From assembly GCA_020849295.1 (NCBI GenBank), contig JADLGN010000029.1:42288-106287 (forward strand): 64,000 bases of DNA, given 5' to 3'. Of this stretch, positions 36,928-46,481 are shown piece after piece (position 1 is the first letter of the stretch; each line of letters begins with the position of its first letter). Below the pieces are notes generated by a model, which had not been told where the DNA came from, did not search any database, and saw only the letters and a program-made list of their open reading frames with translations. The translations under genes and the position numbers were made by a program. The stretch comes from Bacteroidia bacterium. Lineage in GTDB: Bacteria > Bacteroidota > Bacteroidia > NS11-12g > UBA9320.

Positions 36928-37635
36928 ATGCAGTTTGAGACAATACTCTCACCATTATTACTTCCATTATATGATTTACATGGCAAAACAGTTGTTGTAA
37001 TAGATATTTTGCGTGCTACAAGTACAATTTGTACAGGATTAAATACCGGAGTAGAACATTTTCTTGCTGTATCTCAACCTACTGAAGCAATTGAAGCCCA
37101 AAAAAAAGGATATATTGCTGCAGCTGAAAGAAATGCGGTAAAGCCTGAAGGTTTTTTGCTTGGAAATTCTCCTTTTGAATATTTGAACAAGGATATTTTA
37201 GGAAAAAAAATTGCTATTACAACTACAAACGGAACGAGGTGTATTTCACTAAGCAATAATGCTTACGAAATAATAATTGGTTCATTTCTAAATCTTAATG
37301 CAGTGGCAAAATATTGTATTAATTCTAAAAGAGATGTTGTAGCATTTTGTGCAGGATGGAAAGATAAATTTAATTTAGAAGATACATTGTTTGCCGGTGC
37401 ATTAGCAAATAAACTTGCAGGTAAAATTGAAATAAATTGCGATTCTACAATTGCTGCTATAGATTTATATAAATCTGCGGAAAATAATTTATTTAAATAT
37501 TTAAAAAAAGCGTCACATGCCAAGAGGTTTGAAAAACTTGGGATTAAGAACGATATGAAATTTTGCTTGCAAATGTCAATTTATGATATTGTGCCAAAAG
37601 TAGAAAATGGAGTTATCAGTTTAAAAAATTTATAA
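36928..37635 (+). CDS. comB: 2-phosphosulfolactate phosphatase family protein
   Basis: The 235-residue protein has the ComB motifs: VVVIDILRATSTICTGL, AAERNAVKPEGFLLGNSPFEY, ITTTNGTRCI and FCAGWKDKFNLEDTLFAGALA. The characterised enzyme dephosphorylates 2-phosphosulfolactate in coenzyme M synthesis, a pathway Bacteroidota do not have, so here it may act in another sulfonate route or on another substrate (inference). The ATG begins at the base after the preceding stop. It converges with the serine-hydrolase gene with a 6-bp overlap. Confidence 0.85.
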   Translation: MQFETILSPLLLPLYDLHGKTVVVIDILRATSTICTGLNTGVEHFLAVSQPTEAIEAQKKGYIAAAERNAVKPEGFLLGNSPFEYLNKDILGKKIAITTTNGTRCISLSNNAYEIIIGSFLNLNAVAKYCINSKRDVVAFCAGWKDKFNLEDTLFAGALANKLAGKIEINCDSTIAAIDLYKSAENNLFKYLKKASHAKRFEKLGIKNDMKFCLQMSIYDIVPKVENGVISLKNL

Positions 37636-38793
37636 TCCTGTAACAGCTTTTGGTTTTTTTCCTTCCATCAAACTTATTAGTTCATCTTGCTTTATAAATC
37701 CGCCACGAACTGTATTTGTTAATACAATAATGCAACGGTCTTTGTTTTTCCACCTTATAAAGTATGCTTTAAAACCTTGCCACCAACCGTTGTGATATAT
37801 TATTGTATCGTTATTATCATAATATCGTATTCGCCAACCATATCCATAATAATCCTTTGTAGGACGGCAAGTGGTATGTGGAGTACAGGCATCTTTAAGC
37901 GTATTGGGCGATATGTGTAAATTACTGCGAAGAGCTCTGTCAAATTTTAGTAAATCAAAAACAGTTGTATATACACCTTTATCTCCCGAAGTTCCATTTT
38001 GATAGTTGTTTGGAAAAATACTGTGAATATTGCTGTGACCTTGTACCGGCTGATATCTAAGTGACATATCAGGAGTGAAAATATATGAATTTTTCATTCC
38101 TATTGCCTCAAATACTGAATCTTTCATATAAGTTTCAAAAGGAATGTTTGTAATTCTTTCAACTATTAGAGCAAGTAAAACATAATTGGTGTTACTGTAT
38201 TTGTATCTTTGGTTGGGTCTGAACTCTAATCTTGGGCGATAGCGTTTAAGCATATAAAGTACATCTTCATTTGTCAAATGAGTGCGTTTGTTTTTGCAAT
38301 ATACCTCTGCAAAATTCATATAATTTGGTATTCCGCTTTTATGTGACAGCAAATGGTCTAATGAAATATTGCTATAAGGAAATCCTTCAATTACATCAGT
38401 AATAAGTGTATTAATTTTTAATCTACCTTGATCTATCAGACTTAAAATAGCATAAGCTGTAAGAGTTTTTGAAACTGATGCAATTTGCATAGGCATATCT
38501 TCTCTAAGCATGGTTCTAAGTCTGCCATTTGCATATCCATAGCTGCTTGAAAAATATTTACCACTGTCGTAAAACAATACAGAGCCATTAAACAGATTAG
38601 CTTTGTATCTTTTAGCAAAATAATTATTAATAGTTATTGATCTTTCAATATCTAATACAGAATCAACCGAAATATCTGGGATAACTGGTTTTGTTAAAAT
38701 TACTTTTGTATGGCTTTCAGAACTGGTGTTTGAGCAATAAATTCCTGAAAGCATAAGTAAAGCAGTAAATATAGTTTTATCTATTCTTGTCAA
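37630..38793 (-). CDS. Beta-lactamase-family serine hydrolase
   Basis: The 387-residue protein has a signal sequence with possible lipobox (LSGIYC, Cys20), the catalytic SVSK tetrad (Ser106, Lys109), the second motif YSN in YKYSNTNYVLLALIVE, and a third motif, HNG in IIYHNGWWQGF. It is a class C beta-lactamase/penicillin-binding-like esterase or peptidase. Such proteins in Bacteroidota mostly are not antibiotic-resistance enzymes, and resistance should not be inferred here. The substrate is unknown. Confidence 0.85.
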   Translation of the reverse strand: MTRIDKTIFTALLMLSGIYCSNTSSESHTKVILTKPVIPDISVDSVLDIERSITINNYFAKRYKANLFNGSVLFYDSGKYFSSSYGYANGRLRTMLREDMPMQIASVSKTLTAYAILSLIDQGRLKINTLITDVIEGFPYSNISLDHLLSHKSGIPNYMNFAEVYCKNKRTHLTNEDVLYMLKRYRPRLEFRPNQRYKYSNTNYVLLALIVERITNIPFETYMKDSVFEAIGMKNSYIFTPDMSLRYQPVQGHSNIHSIFPNNYQNGTSGDKGVYTTVFDLLKFDRALRSNLHISPNTLKDACTPHTTCRPTKDYYGYGWRIRYYDNNDTIIYHNGWWQGFKAYFIRWKNKDRCIIVLTNTVRGGFIKQDELISLMEGKKPKAVTGL

Positions 38794-38882
38794 TAATTAA
38801 GTAAATAATTTATTAAACTGTTTACAAATAAAACTTAATTTGCCGAACAAAATTATTAAAATTAAATATAATTATTAACACA

Positions 38883-39671
38883 ATGGACAATCATATAATA
38901 GATTACAAAATAATTGGAGAAGAATTACAATGTGTAGAAATTGAACTTGACCCACAAGAAACTGTAATTGCAGAATCTGGCAGCCTAATGATGATGGAAG
39001 AGGGAATAAGTATGGATACAATTTTTGGTGATGGAGCAGGTAAGAATCAAAGCATTTTAGGCAAGTTTTTTTCGGCTGGAAAAAGGATATTAACAGGTGA
39101 AAGTTTATTTATGACAGCATATACCAATACCGGCAATCAAAAAAAACGTTTACATTTTGCAGCTCCTTATCCAGGACGAATTATTCCAATGGATTTATCA
39201 AAATTAAATGGAAAATTAATTTGCCAAAAGGATAGTTTTTTGTGTGCTGCAAAAGGTGTATCGGTTGAGATTGAATTTCAAAAAAAATTAGGTGCAGGCT
39301 TTTTTGGAGGCGAGGGATTTATAATGCAAAAATTAGAAGGTAACGGTATGTGTTTTATTCACTCCGGCGGTGTTATTATTGAAAGAGAACTCCAATATGG
39401 CGAAAAACTAAAAATTGATACTGGGTGTATTGTTGCATTTGGTGAAGGCATTAGTTATGATATTGAATTTGTAGGGGGAATAAGAAATACAATTTTTGGT
39501 GGTGAAGGTTTGTTTTTTGCAACACTTACAGGTCCAGGAAAAATATGGGTACAAAGTTTACCATTCAGCAGGCTTGCTTCTCGTATTCTTGCAGGTGCAG
39601 TTGGCAGAAGAAAAGAAGAAGGAAGCGTTTTAGGAGGATTTGGGAATATATTAGACGGTGACGGAATTTAA
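38883..39671 (+). CDS. AIM24/TIGR00266 family protein
   Basis: The 262-residue protein is a double beta-prism-like AIM24 protein: YKIIGEELQCVEIELDPQETVIAESGSLMMMEEG, MTAYTNTGNQKKRLHFAAPYPG, GGVIIERELQYGEKLKIDTGCIVAF, and the C-terminal ARILAGAVGRRKEEGSVLGGFG are the family blocks. The family is cytoplasmic or mitochondrial and its role is not defined in bacteria. An S8 protease gene follows after 40 bp. Confidence 0.88.
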   Translation: MDNHIIDYKIIGEELQCVEIELDPQETVIAESGSLMMMEEGISMDTIFGDGAGKNQSILGKFFSAGKRILTGESLFMTAYTNTGNQKKRLHFAAPYPGRIIPMDLSKLNGKLICQKDSFLCAAKGVSVEIEFQKKLGAGFFGGEGFIMQKLEGNGMCFIHSGGVIIERELQYGEKLKIDTGCIVAFGEGISYDIEFVGGIRNTIFGGEGLFFATLTGPGKIWVQSLPFSRLASRILAGAVGRRKEEGSVLGGFGNILDGDGI

Positions 39672-39711
39672 AAAATATAAAATTTGAGAAAATGTTTCTT
39701 AAACTTGTAAA

Positions 39712-41322
39712 GTGAATAATAGGATTAAAGTATTTATTATAATATCATTTTTATTTAATTTTAAGGTAAATTCACAGAATCTTTATAGAGTTTTTTTTAA
39801 AGACAAAAAAAATACCGAATACAACCCATATAATTACCTTCATCCAAAAGCAATAGAGCGTAGAATATTAAATGGAATTGATTTGTGCGATAGCTCTGAC
39901 TTTCCGGTAAATAATGATTATTTAAATAAAATTTTAGAATTTTCAGATTCACTAAAAGGTATAAGCAGATGGATGAATGTTGCTTTTGTATTTGCAAATA
40001 ATGATAAAATTAAAACTATACGAAAATTTCCTTTTGTAAAACGTATAGAAATAGTAGAAAGAGAATTTAATCAAACAATTTGTCAAACAGATAGTTCAAA
40101 TACAGATACCATACGCAACAATTATATTTATGAACTTGCAAAAGCTCAAACAGAATTGTTCAATATAAAAATTCTTGAAGATAGTATGCTAAGCGGAAAA
40201 GGTATTATAATTTGTATTATTGATGTTGGATTTAAAGAGTATAAAAGTAATCCAACATTACAACATATTATAAAGAGAAATGGAATATTAGCTACTTATG
40301 ATTTTATCAAAAACAGTAAATATAAAAACAATGGACTTAGCCATGGCTCGAGCGTTTTTACATGTATAGCCGGTAAAATTGGCAATTTAAAATTAGGTCT
40401 TGCAACAGATGCAAATTTTTTGCTTGCACGTACCGAAAATTTCATGGAGTTTATTAGCGAAGAAGAAAACTGGCTTATGGCAGCTGAATGGGCAGATAAA
40501 AATGGAGCAGATATAATAAACAGTTCGCTGGGATATACAACACATAGGTATATCCCCGAAAATATGGATGGCAAAACTACTTTTGTAAGTAAAGCAGCTC
40601 AAATTGCATCAGACAAAGGAATTTTAGTAGTTTCTTCTGCCGGAAACGAAGGGCAAAGCAAATGGAGAAAAATAACAGCACCCGGCGATGCAGAAGGCGT
40701 TCTTACTGTTGGAGCTATTTCGCCAAAATACGGTATTCATTCAAATTTCAGCTCTTATGGTCCTAGTGCTGATAGAAGAATTAAACCTGAAGTTACAGCT
40801 TATGGCAGAGCCGCAACCTGGGTTCGTTTGGGTTTTGGTGCTCTTGATGGAACATCGTTTTCTTCGCCTTTAGTAGCCGGCTTTGCTGCATGTATTAAGC
40901 AAAAATTTCCAAAATTGTCAAATTATGAGTTGAAAGAACTTATTTGTAAGTCTGGCAATTTGTATCCCTATTATGATTATGCCCATGGCTATGGTGTGCC
41001 TAATGCCGAAAATATTTTTAATAAAAAAATAACAGATAGTACAACATTTTTAATTGAAGAAGATAGTTTAGAAATAAATATTTATCCGATTTTAAAAGAA
41101 ACTAATAAAATAAAACCTGTAAGTTTATTTAAAACTCAATTGCCTAAATATTTATATTACAATATATGCAATCAAAGCGGATATATATATAATTATAATG
41201 TTGTTGAATTTAAAAAGGAGAATGAAAATATAATTACTATAAATAAATCAAAATGGAAAAAGCCTTTTTTTATAAATATTTTTTATTTGAATTACTATAA
41301 ACAAATATTAATAGAAAAATGA
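39712..41322 (+). CDS. Subtilisin-like S8 serine protease, secreted
   Basis: The 536-residue protein has a signal peptide (to about residue 21), a propeptide, and the S8 triad: Asp in IICIIDVGFKEYKS, His in LSHGSSVFTCIAG and Ser in GTSFSSPLVAGFAA (DGTSFSSP). The C-terminal 60 residues (YYNICNQSGYIYNYN ... INIFYLNYYKQILIEK) look like a divergent sorting tail of the type IX secretion system. The start is GTG at 39712. It overlaps the following gene by 4 bp. Confidence 0.88.
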   Translation: MNNRIKVFIIISFLFNFKVNSQNLYRVFFKDKKNTEYNPYNYLHPKAIERRILNGIDLCDSSDFPVNNDYLNKILEFSDSLKGISRWMNVAFVFANNDKIKTIRKFPFVKRIEIVEREFNQTICQTDSSNTDTIRNNYIYELAKAQTELFNIKILEDSMLSGKGIIICIIDVGFKEYKSNPTLQHIIKRNGILATYDFIKNSKYKNNGLSHGSSVFTCIAGKIGNLKLGLATDANFLLARTENFMEFISEEENWLMAAEWADKNGADIINSSLGYTTHRYIPENMDGKTTFVSKAAQIASDKGILVVSSAGNEGQSKWRKITAPGDAEGVLTVGAISPKYGIHSNFSSYGPSADRRIKPEVTAYGRAATWVRLGFGALDGTSFSSPLVAGFAACIKQKFPKLSNYELKELICKSGNLYPYYDYAHGYGVPNAENIFNKKITDSTTFLIEEDSLEINIYPILKETNKIKPVSLFKTQLPKYLYYNICNQSGYIYNYNVVEFKKENENIITINKSKWKKPFFINIFYLNYYKQILIEK

Positions 41323-42011
41323 ATTATTTAAAACTAATACCGTTTTTAATTATTTTGATTTCTGAAGCTAAAGCACAGGAATATATTATGAATATTGATG
41401 TAGGGCAAGATACAATTGCATCACGTTTTGGCCCCAAACGAAAGTTGAATAGTGCTTTTTATATAGGTTTGGGATTAATAGCAGGCAAATCTGAAAACAA
41501 GCCCCCTAGTGAGATAAATTACGGCAGATCTTACAGTTTTAGGTATGGCTATTGGCGAAGATACAAGATTAACAAATTTTACTCTATTGGCGGTAGTTTT
41601 GAGTACTTTTACAAAGAATATAACCTGAAAAAAAACTTGTTTGCAGATTCTTCTTCTATTTATAAATTGAAATTTTCAAAACAAATTTCAAACAATGCAG
41701 GGATTGCGTTGTTCAACAGATTTCATTTCTCTGAAGATTATATTTTTATTGATTTGGGAGGTTATATAACTTACGATTTGTATCCAAAAATTGTAACAAA
41801 GGAAACAAGCAAATCAAGTGGTTTTGAAAACAAAAAAAGTATTTATGTTAAACCAAAAATGATAAATACTTTTAATTATGGATTAGAAGCTAAATTAACT
41901 TTTGACTTTTTGTCAATATATGCTAGGTATCGCATTTCTGAAATGTACAATAATTATAAAGGTGATTTACCCAAATATAATTTTGGTATTACGGCAGACT
42001 TTGAAAACTAA
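41319..42011 (+). CDS. Outer-membrane-barrel-like protein of unknown function
   Basis: The 230-residue protein has a signal peptide (ending SEAKAQ) and a mature part of repeated amphipathic strands (RSYSFRYGYWRRYKI, YSIGGSFEYFY, NAGIALFNRFHF) with a terminal YNFGITADFEN. This is the pattern of a small outer-membrane beta-barrel, although no family is recognised. It is cotranscribed with the S8 protease (ATGA overlap), so they may share a surface role. Its stop overlaps that of the convergent aminotransferase gene by 4 bp. Confidence 0.65.
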   Translation: MNYLKLIPFLIILISEAKAQEYIMNIDVGQDTIASRFGPKRKLNSAFYIGLGLIAGKSENKPPSEINYGRSYSFRYGYWRRYKINKFYSIGGSFEYFYKEYNLKKNLFADSSSIYKLKFSKQISNNAGIALFNRFHFSEDYIFIDLGGYITYDLYPKIVTKETSKSSGFENKKSIYVKPKMINTFNYGLEAKLTFDFLSIYARYRISEMYNNYKGDLPKYNFGITADFEN

Positions 42012-43183
42012 TCGAGAGATTGAGAAATTATTTTACACACTTTTTTTATTTCTCCTTCGCTAATTATTAATGGTGGGGCTATTCGCAAAGCATTTGTATT
42101 AAGCAAAAACCAATCAATAAGTAAGCCGTTTTGTTTACATTTTTCAACGGTTTCCATCACTTTTTTTTCACTTTTAAGATGAATGCCAAGCATCAGGCCT
42201 TTACCTGTTATTTTTACTATTTCAGGATGATTTAGATATTTGCGAAAAATAATTTCTTTTTTTTCAATTTCATTACTTGTTATTTTATTAATAATTTCAT
42301 CAAAAGATGCAATGGCAGCACAACAACTTACAGGGTGTCCGCCAAAAGTAGTTATATGTCCTAAAACCGGATTTTCTGACAAACTGCTCATTATTTTTTT
42401 ATCAGAAATAAAACAACCCAATGGCATACCTCCGCCAAGTGCCTTAGCAAGCAATAGAATATCAGGAATTATATTTTCATGTTCAAAAGAGAACATTTTT
42501 CCGGTGCGGTATATACCGGTTTGTATTTCGTCTATTATAAGCAATGAACCTGTTTTTGTGCATTGCTCTTTTATTTGTTTTAGAAAATGGGCTTGAAGGG
42601 GGATATAACCTGCTTCAGATTGAATAATCTCAACAAATATGCAAGCTGTTTGATTATCTATTTTATTTATTTCATCAGTATTATTTGGATTTATAAAAGT
42701 AACTTGAGGCAAAAGCGGACGAAATGACTGAGTGTAATATTCATTGTCCATAAGGCTTAATGCACCTTGTGTACTTCCGTGGTATGCATTTCTTAAAGCT
42801 ACAATTTTGCTTTTGCCGGTGTAGCGTTTAGCAAGTTTTATAGCACCTTCTACAGCTTCTGTGCCTGAGTTTGTAAAATATACTGAGTTAAGATTTTCGG
42901 GCAAAAGAGAAGATAAAAGTTGAGCAAGTCTTACTTGTGGAAATTGAATATGTTCGCCATATACCATTGTATGTAGATATTTTGAAGACTGTTTTCTAAT
43001 GGCATTAATTATTGCTTTGTTACGGTGTCCGAGGTTACTTACCGAAATACCCGAAATTAGGTCAATATATCGTTTGCCATCAAGAGAAGTAATATAAATG
43101 CCACTTGCTTTTTTTACTTGTATTGATACTGGATTTGCAGATGTTTGAGCTACATTATTTAAAAATAAATTGCGGAGATTCAA
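42008..43183 (-). CDS. Class III aminotransferase (acetylornithine/4-aminobutyrate type)
   Basis: The 391-residue PLP enzyme has the class III motifs GIYITSLDGKRYIDLISGISV, VYFTNSGTEAVEGAIKLAKRYTGK, the Asp in LLIIDEIQTGIYRTG that contacts the PLP ring nitrogen, and the PLP-Lys in LLLAKALGGGMPLG (about residue 245). It could be ArgD, GabT or an omega-aminotransferase; no arginine or lysine genes are near, so I leave the symbol empty. Confidence 0.85.
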   Translation of the reverse strand: MNLRNLFLNNVAQTSANPVSIQVKKASGIYITSLDGKRYIDLISGISVSNLGHRNKAIINAIRKQSSKYLHTMVYGEHIQFPQVRLAQLLSSLLPENLNSVYFTNSGTEAVEGAIKLAKRYTGKSKIVALRNAYHGSTQGALSLMDNEYYTQSFRPLLPQVTFINPNNTDEINKIDNQTACIFVEIIQSEAGYIPLQAHFLKQIKEQCTKTGSLLIIDEIQTGIYRTGKMFSFEHENIIPDILLLAKALGGGMPLGCFISDKKIMSSLSENPVLGHITTFGGHPVSCCAAIASFDEIINKITSNEIEKKEIIFRKYLNHPEIVKITGKGLMLGIHLKSEKKVMETVEKCKQNGLLIDWFLLNTNALRIAPPLIISEGEIKKVCKIISQSLD

Positions 43184-43314
43184 TGAAAATTCTGATTAAA
43201 AATTCAAAAATAATGATTTAGTAAAGATTGATTTTAAAATTATTAGTAAAAAACTTAAAAACATAACCCTTCCTTTGAGGAAACCCAATTTAGGCAAGTA
43301 TTAATTAAGAATAT

Positions 43315-44082
43315 TTACAAATCCATTTTTTTAAATCTCTTCAAAGAAAAATATAATGGGACAATAAACCACATTATTAGAACTGTAAATGAAACTGTAA
43401 TTCCTATGCCGGTTCCTAAATATTCGCGAAATACAGCCCCTGTATATCCCATAAGTGCCGAATCGTCTAATCTTAATAATATAATAATTCTGCTTAAATC
43501 TACAGGGTTAAATGAGCTTACTATTAACACAAGTTTTTCTATTGGATAATCTGCAAATTGAAATGTTACAAACAAAACTAATCCGTCAAACACTAATGCG
43601 AAATACAGCCATAATAAAATTGATATTCCTATACCTTTTGCTTTGTCTCTTGTGTAAACTGTTGCCAGCATTGATATTGAAACAAAAATTACTGATAGAA
43701 TTGCACCTGAAAGGATAAGCAACAAGCCTGTTATATCAGCATGATATATTAAAATTGGTATTCCGGTACCGGCAATAAAAGCAAATACAAGCGAAAGCGA
43801 CAGTCCATTAAACAAACTAAGCCATATTGATTTACGTTTTAATGGTTGACTTAATAAAAGCTCGATAAACTCTGAACTGTTATAAATATATATTGTAGAA
43901 AATATAACTGATACCAGAGGAACTATAAATAATACAAGATTCAAAGTGCTTAATAAACCTTTTGATGAATTGTCTTCAAGATTGAAAACCCCAAGTGTAA
44001 TTAAAAACAGAAAAAAAATATATGTTAAAACAATTTTATTTCTAATTATATCGAGAATAACGTATTTAAGTATTTTGTTCAT
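43315..44082 (-). CDS. nosY: NosY-type ABC permease
   Basis: The 255-residue protein has about six TM helices in the ABC-2 layout (ILKYVILDIIRNKIVLTYIFFL at the start; SSEFIELLLSQPLKRKSIW before helix three). It should form the membrane part of the NosDFY complex that supports copper-cluster assembly in N2O reductase. It overlaps nosF by 17 bp. It ends the nos cluster; the region after it up to the aminotransferase gene is 131 bp of AT-rich sequence with no feature that I can support. Confidence 0.85.
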   Translation of the reverse strand: MNKILKYVILDIIRNKIVLTYIFFLFLITLGVFNLEDNSSKGLLSTLNLVLFIVPLVSVIFSTIYIYNSSEFIELLLSQPLKRKSIWLSLFNGLSLSLVFAFIAGTGIPILIYHADITGLLLILSGAILSVIFVSISMLATVYTRDKAKGIGISILLWLYFALVFDGLVLFVTFQFADYPIEKLVLIVSSFNPVDLSRIIILLRLDDSALMGYTGAVFREYLGTGIGITVSFTVLIMWFIVPLYFSLKRFKKMDL

Positions 44083-44794
44083 TAAATGATTTGTTTAAAA
44101 TAATGTTTGCAATTGCTTTTGAAAGTTTGCCTTCGCCTGTACTCTCTTTAATTTCGCTTATACTTTTATTGAATTTTAAATTTCCGTCTTGCAGATAAAC
44201 TACTTTATTTATAATATCATCAAGTTCACTAAGTATATGTGAAGTTATAATTATTAATTTCCCCTTGTTGCGTTCTTTTATAATTTTATTTTTTAAAATT
44301 TCAGATGAAACAGGATCAAGCCCTGCGGTAGGTTCGTCAAGAATCAAAACATCAGAATTGAAAAGAAAAGCTAAAGATGCACTTACTTTCTGTCTTGTTC
44401 CGCCAGAGAGTGTTCTCATACGTTTGTCGTATATTTTTTCAAGTCCAAAATTTTGTATTAAATCTTCATCAAATACAGTTGAAACAGACTTTCTAATATC
44501 TTTCATCATTTCTATCACCTGTCCAATATTCATATTGTCAGGATATCTTCCTATCTGTGGCATGTAGCCAATGTTTTGGCGATATTGCCAGTTGTTGGCT
44601 ATATTTTTTTTATTAAAAAGTATTTTACCTTTTCGGGGAATTACCATTCCCAAAATACACTTTATAAGAGTGGTTTTACCACTTCCGTTTGGTCCTATCA
44701 ATGCTATGCCGTCACCTTTAGAAAACTGAAGATTTATATTTTCAAGGACTTTAAGTTTCCCGTAGTTTTTTGACAAATCAGAAATTTGAATCAT
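44066..44794 (-). CDS. nosF: NosF-type ABC ATPase
   Basis: The 242-residue ATPase has Walker A GPNGSGKTTLIK, the Q-loop in YMPQIGRYPDNMN, signature LSGGTRQK, Walker B VLILDEPTAGLDP and the H-loop ITSHILSEL. It drives the NosDFY transporter during maturation of NosZ. It overlaps nosD by 4 bp (ATGA). Confidence 0.92.
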   Translation of the reverse strand: MIQISDLSKNYGKLKVLENINLQFSKGDGIALIGPNGSGKTTLIKCILGMVIPRKGKILFNKKNIANNWQYRQNIGYMPQIGRYPDNMNIGQVIEMMKDIRKSVSTVFDEDLIQNFGLEKIYDKRMRTLSGGTRQKVSASLAFLFNSDVLILDEPTAGLDPVSSEILKNKIIKERNKGKLIIITSHILSELDDIINKVVYLQDGNLKFNKSISEIKESTGEGKLSKAIANIILNKSFNEQNT

Positions 44795-46038
44795 AAATTA
44801 ATTTTTCGTGTGTGAGGTGTATTGTCTTTTAAATTTTCGGGTGTTATTGAAGGAATTAATCTTTCGGTTTTATCGAGTAAGCTAACCATAATACTTCTGA
44901 ATAAAATCATAGCTGGAGGGTTTTTTTCAATAATCATAGAAAATAAACTTATAGGATGGTAAGGCACATCGCCTATTTTGTCGTGATTTAGGTCGTATCC
45001 TTCGTATTTATCCCAGTAGTTTGAGTTAAAATTATTTAAAACTAATGAACCATTTGTTCCTACATCAAATGAGTTTCCTGTAAAATTATTATTGTTCATA
45101 CTTACATCTATACAACTTGCCTGAATTTTTATAGCCCAGCCGTTTTTGTCTAATGTATTTTTTCTAATAAAAGTTCTGCTTACACCTTCCATATATATTC
45201 CAATAGTATTAGAACTGAAATAATTTGCTTCTATGTATGAATCAGAAATTTCTTTAAGCAGCAAACCATAAGCTGCATCGCCCCAATTATTTAAAAAATA
45301 ATTGTTATACATTTTAACTTTATTGGTAAACATTACAGCAACCCCGGCTCCATTGTTTTCAAATACATTAGCAATATATGAATCATTATGAGAAAACATA
45401 AAGTGCAGCCCGTACCTGATGTTTTTTTTCGAAATATTCCTCCATATTACAGAGTTAGTAACAAACTCAAAATATATACCATCGCGATGTCCGCTAATAT
45501 AATTGCCCGAAATAATCAAACTGTCGCTTTTCCAACAATGAATACCATTTCCTATTTGTTGCTCTTCAATTCCGTAGGCATAAATTTTATTGTTTAATAT
45601 TTTGCAATTTGTTCCGTATTGAATATATATTCCAAAAAAAGAATCATCAATAATGTTATTTGAAATAGTAATATTTTTTGTGTTATAAACTTTTATAGCA
45701 GCCGGGTCAGTAAGAGTGGCATATCCCGAACGCTTTATTTTAAATCCGCTGAAAACAACATTATCAGATTTTATTGAAATAATTTCATACTTTTTTTCGC
45801 CGTCTATTACCGGAAAATTTTTTCCGATAATTGTCAGAGCTTTATTTATTACGATATTTTTTTCAAAATATTTTCCTGAATATAATATGATTGAATCACC
45901 TGCTACTGCATATTCTATTGCTTTTGTAAGACTTTTGATTTTTTGATTTTTCCCTGCATAAATTGTTTTAGCTTGTAAAATTGAAAAGCTAATTAGAAAT
46001 AGAAATAAATTGAAAAATTTCAGAGTTGAACTTTTCAT
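44791..46038 (-). CDS. nosD: NosD, copper-cluster assembly protein
   Basis: The 415-residue periplasmic protein has a signal peptide (ending LQAKT) and a right-handed parallel beta-helix made of repeats (about 30-330) such as GDSIILYSGKYFEKNIVINKALTIIG, NNIIDDSFFGIYIQYGTN and NYFSSNTIGIYMEG. It ends with the NosD-typical NNFNSNYWDKYEGYDLNHDKIGDVPYHP. It is thought to handle or scaffold copper and sulfur supply for NosZ. Overlaps nosL by 4 bp. Confidence 0.92.
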   Translation of the reverse strand: MKSSTLKFFNLFLFLISFSILQAKTIYAGKNQKIKSLTKAIEYAVAGDSIILYSGKYFEKNIVINKALTIIGKNFPVIDGEKKYEIISIKSDNVVFSGFKIKRSGYATLTDPAAIKVYNTKNITISNNIIDDSFFGIYIQYGTNCKILNNKIYAYGIEEQQIGNGIHCWKSDSLIISGNYISGHRDGIYFEFVTNSVIWRNISKKNIRYGLHFMFSHNDSYIANVFENNGAGVAVMFTNKVKMYNNYFLNNWGDAAYGLLLKEISDSYIEANYFSSNTIGIYMEGVSRTFIRKNTLDKNGWAIKIQASCIDVSMNNNNFTGNSFDVGTNGSLVLNNFNSNYWDKYEGYDLNHDKIGDVPYHPISLFSMIIEKNPPAMILFRSIMVSLLDKTERLIPSITPENLKDNTPHTRKINL

Positions 46039-46481
46039 TCCTCAATTGATATTTTTACAACTTCATTCCAATTTACAATTTTGCCTGATATTTTTGTTGA
46101 GTAATTTTTTAAACTGTCAATGTTAGAAAAAGAAGCAATATTTCCACCCATTGGACTTTTAAGAGAATCGCTCATCAAAAAAAACATACTGTTTTTATCG
46201 TGCAATATATTCTGCCCGCAGTAGTCAGAAATATACATTGTTTTTATTTTTGTTGTATCAATTTCTTGTTCGTAGGCATACGCAAGCATACATCCTATTT
46301 CGTCAAATTTATATATTTTACCTTTTTTGGTAATCAACTCTGTTCCGAAATGATTATCTGAAATAGTCATTTTGCAATAAGCACAATTGTCTTTGCCGTA
46401 TTTTATTGGTTCAGGTTTTACTGTACAAGAATATATTATTAAGAAACAAATAAGAATTAATGAGAATTTTATTAATTTCAT
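46035..46481 (-). CDS. nosL: NosL, copper chaperone lipoprotein
   Basis: The 148-residue protein has a lipoprotein signal with Cys19 (IIYSC) and the NosL copper-binding motif CAYCKM (Cys33, Cys36, Met38). FDEIGCMLAY, YCGQNILHDKNSMFFLMS and SPMGGNIASF follow, as in NosL. It delivers copper to apo-NosZ at the outer face of the membrane. It overlaps the upstream membrane-protein gene by 4 bp. Confidence 0.92.
   Translation of the reverse strand: MKLIKFSLILICFLIIYSCTVKPEPIKYGKDNCAYCKMTISDNHFGTELITKKGKIYKFDEIGCMLAYAYEQEIDTTKIKTMYISDYCGQNILHDKNSMFFLMSDSLKSPMGGNIASFSNIDSLKNYSTKISGKIVNWNEVVKISIEE

Noticed and set aside
37630..38793. Antibiotic resistance beta-lactamase
   Set aside because: The SVSK/YSN/HNG motifs are shared with many esterases and peptidases; context gives no resistance cue.
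43184..43314. Possible regulatory hairpin (TTCC-TTTGA-GGAA) between the aminotransferase and nosY genes
   Set aside because: Only a 4-bp stem; too weak to support a terminator or riboswitch.
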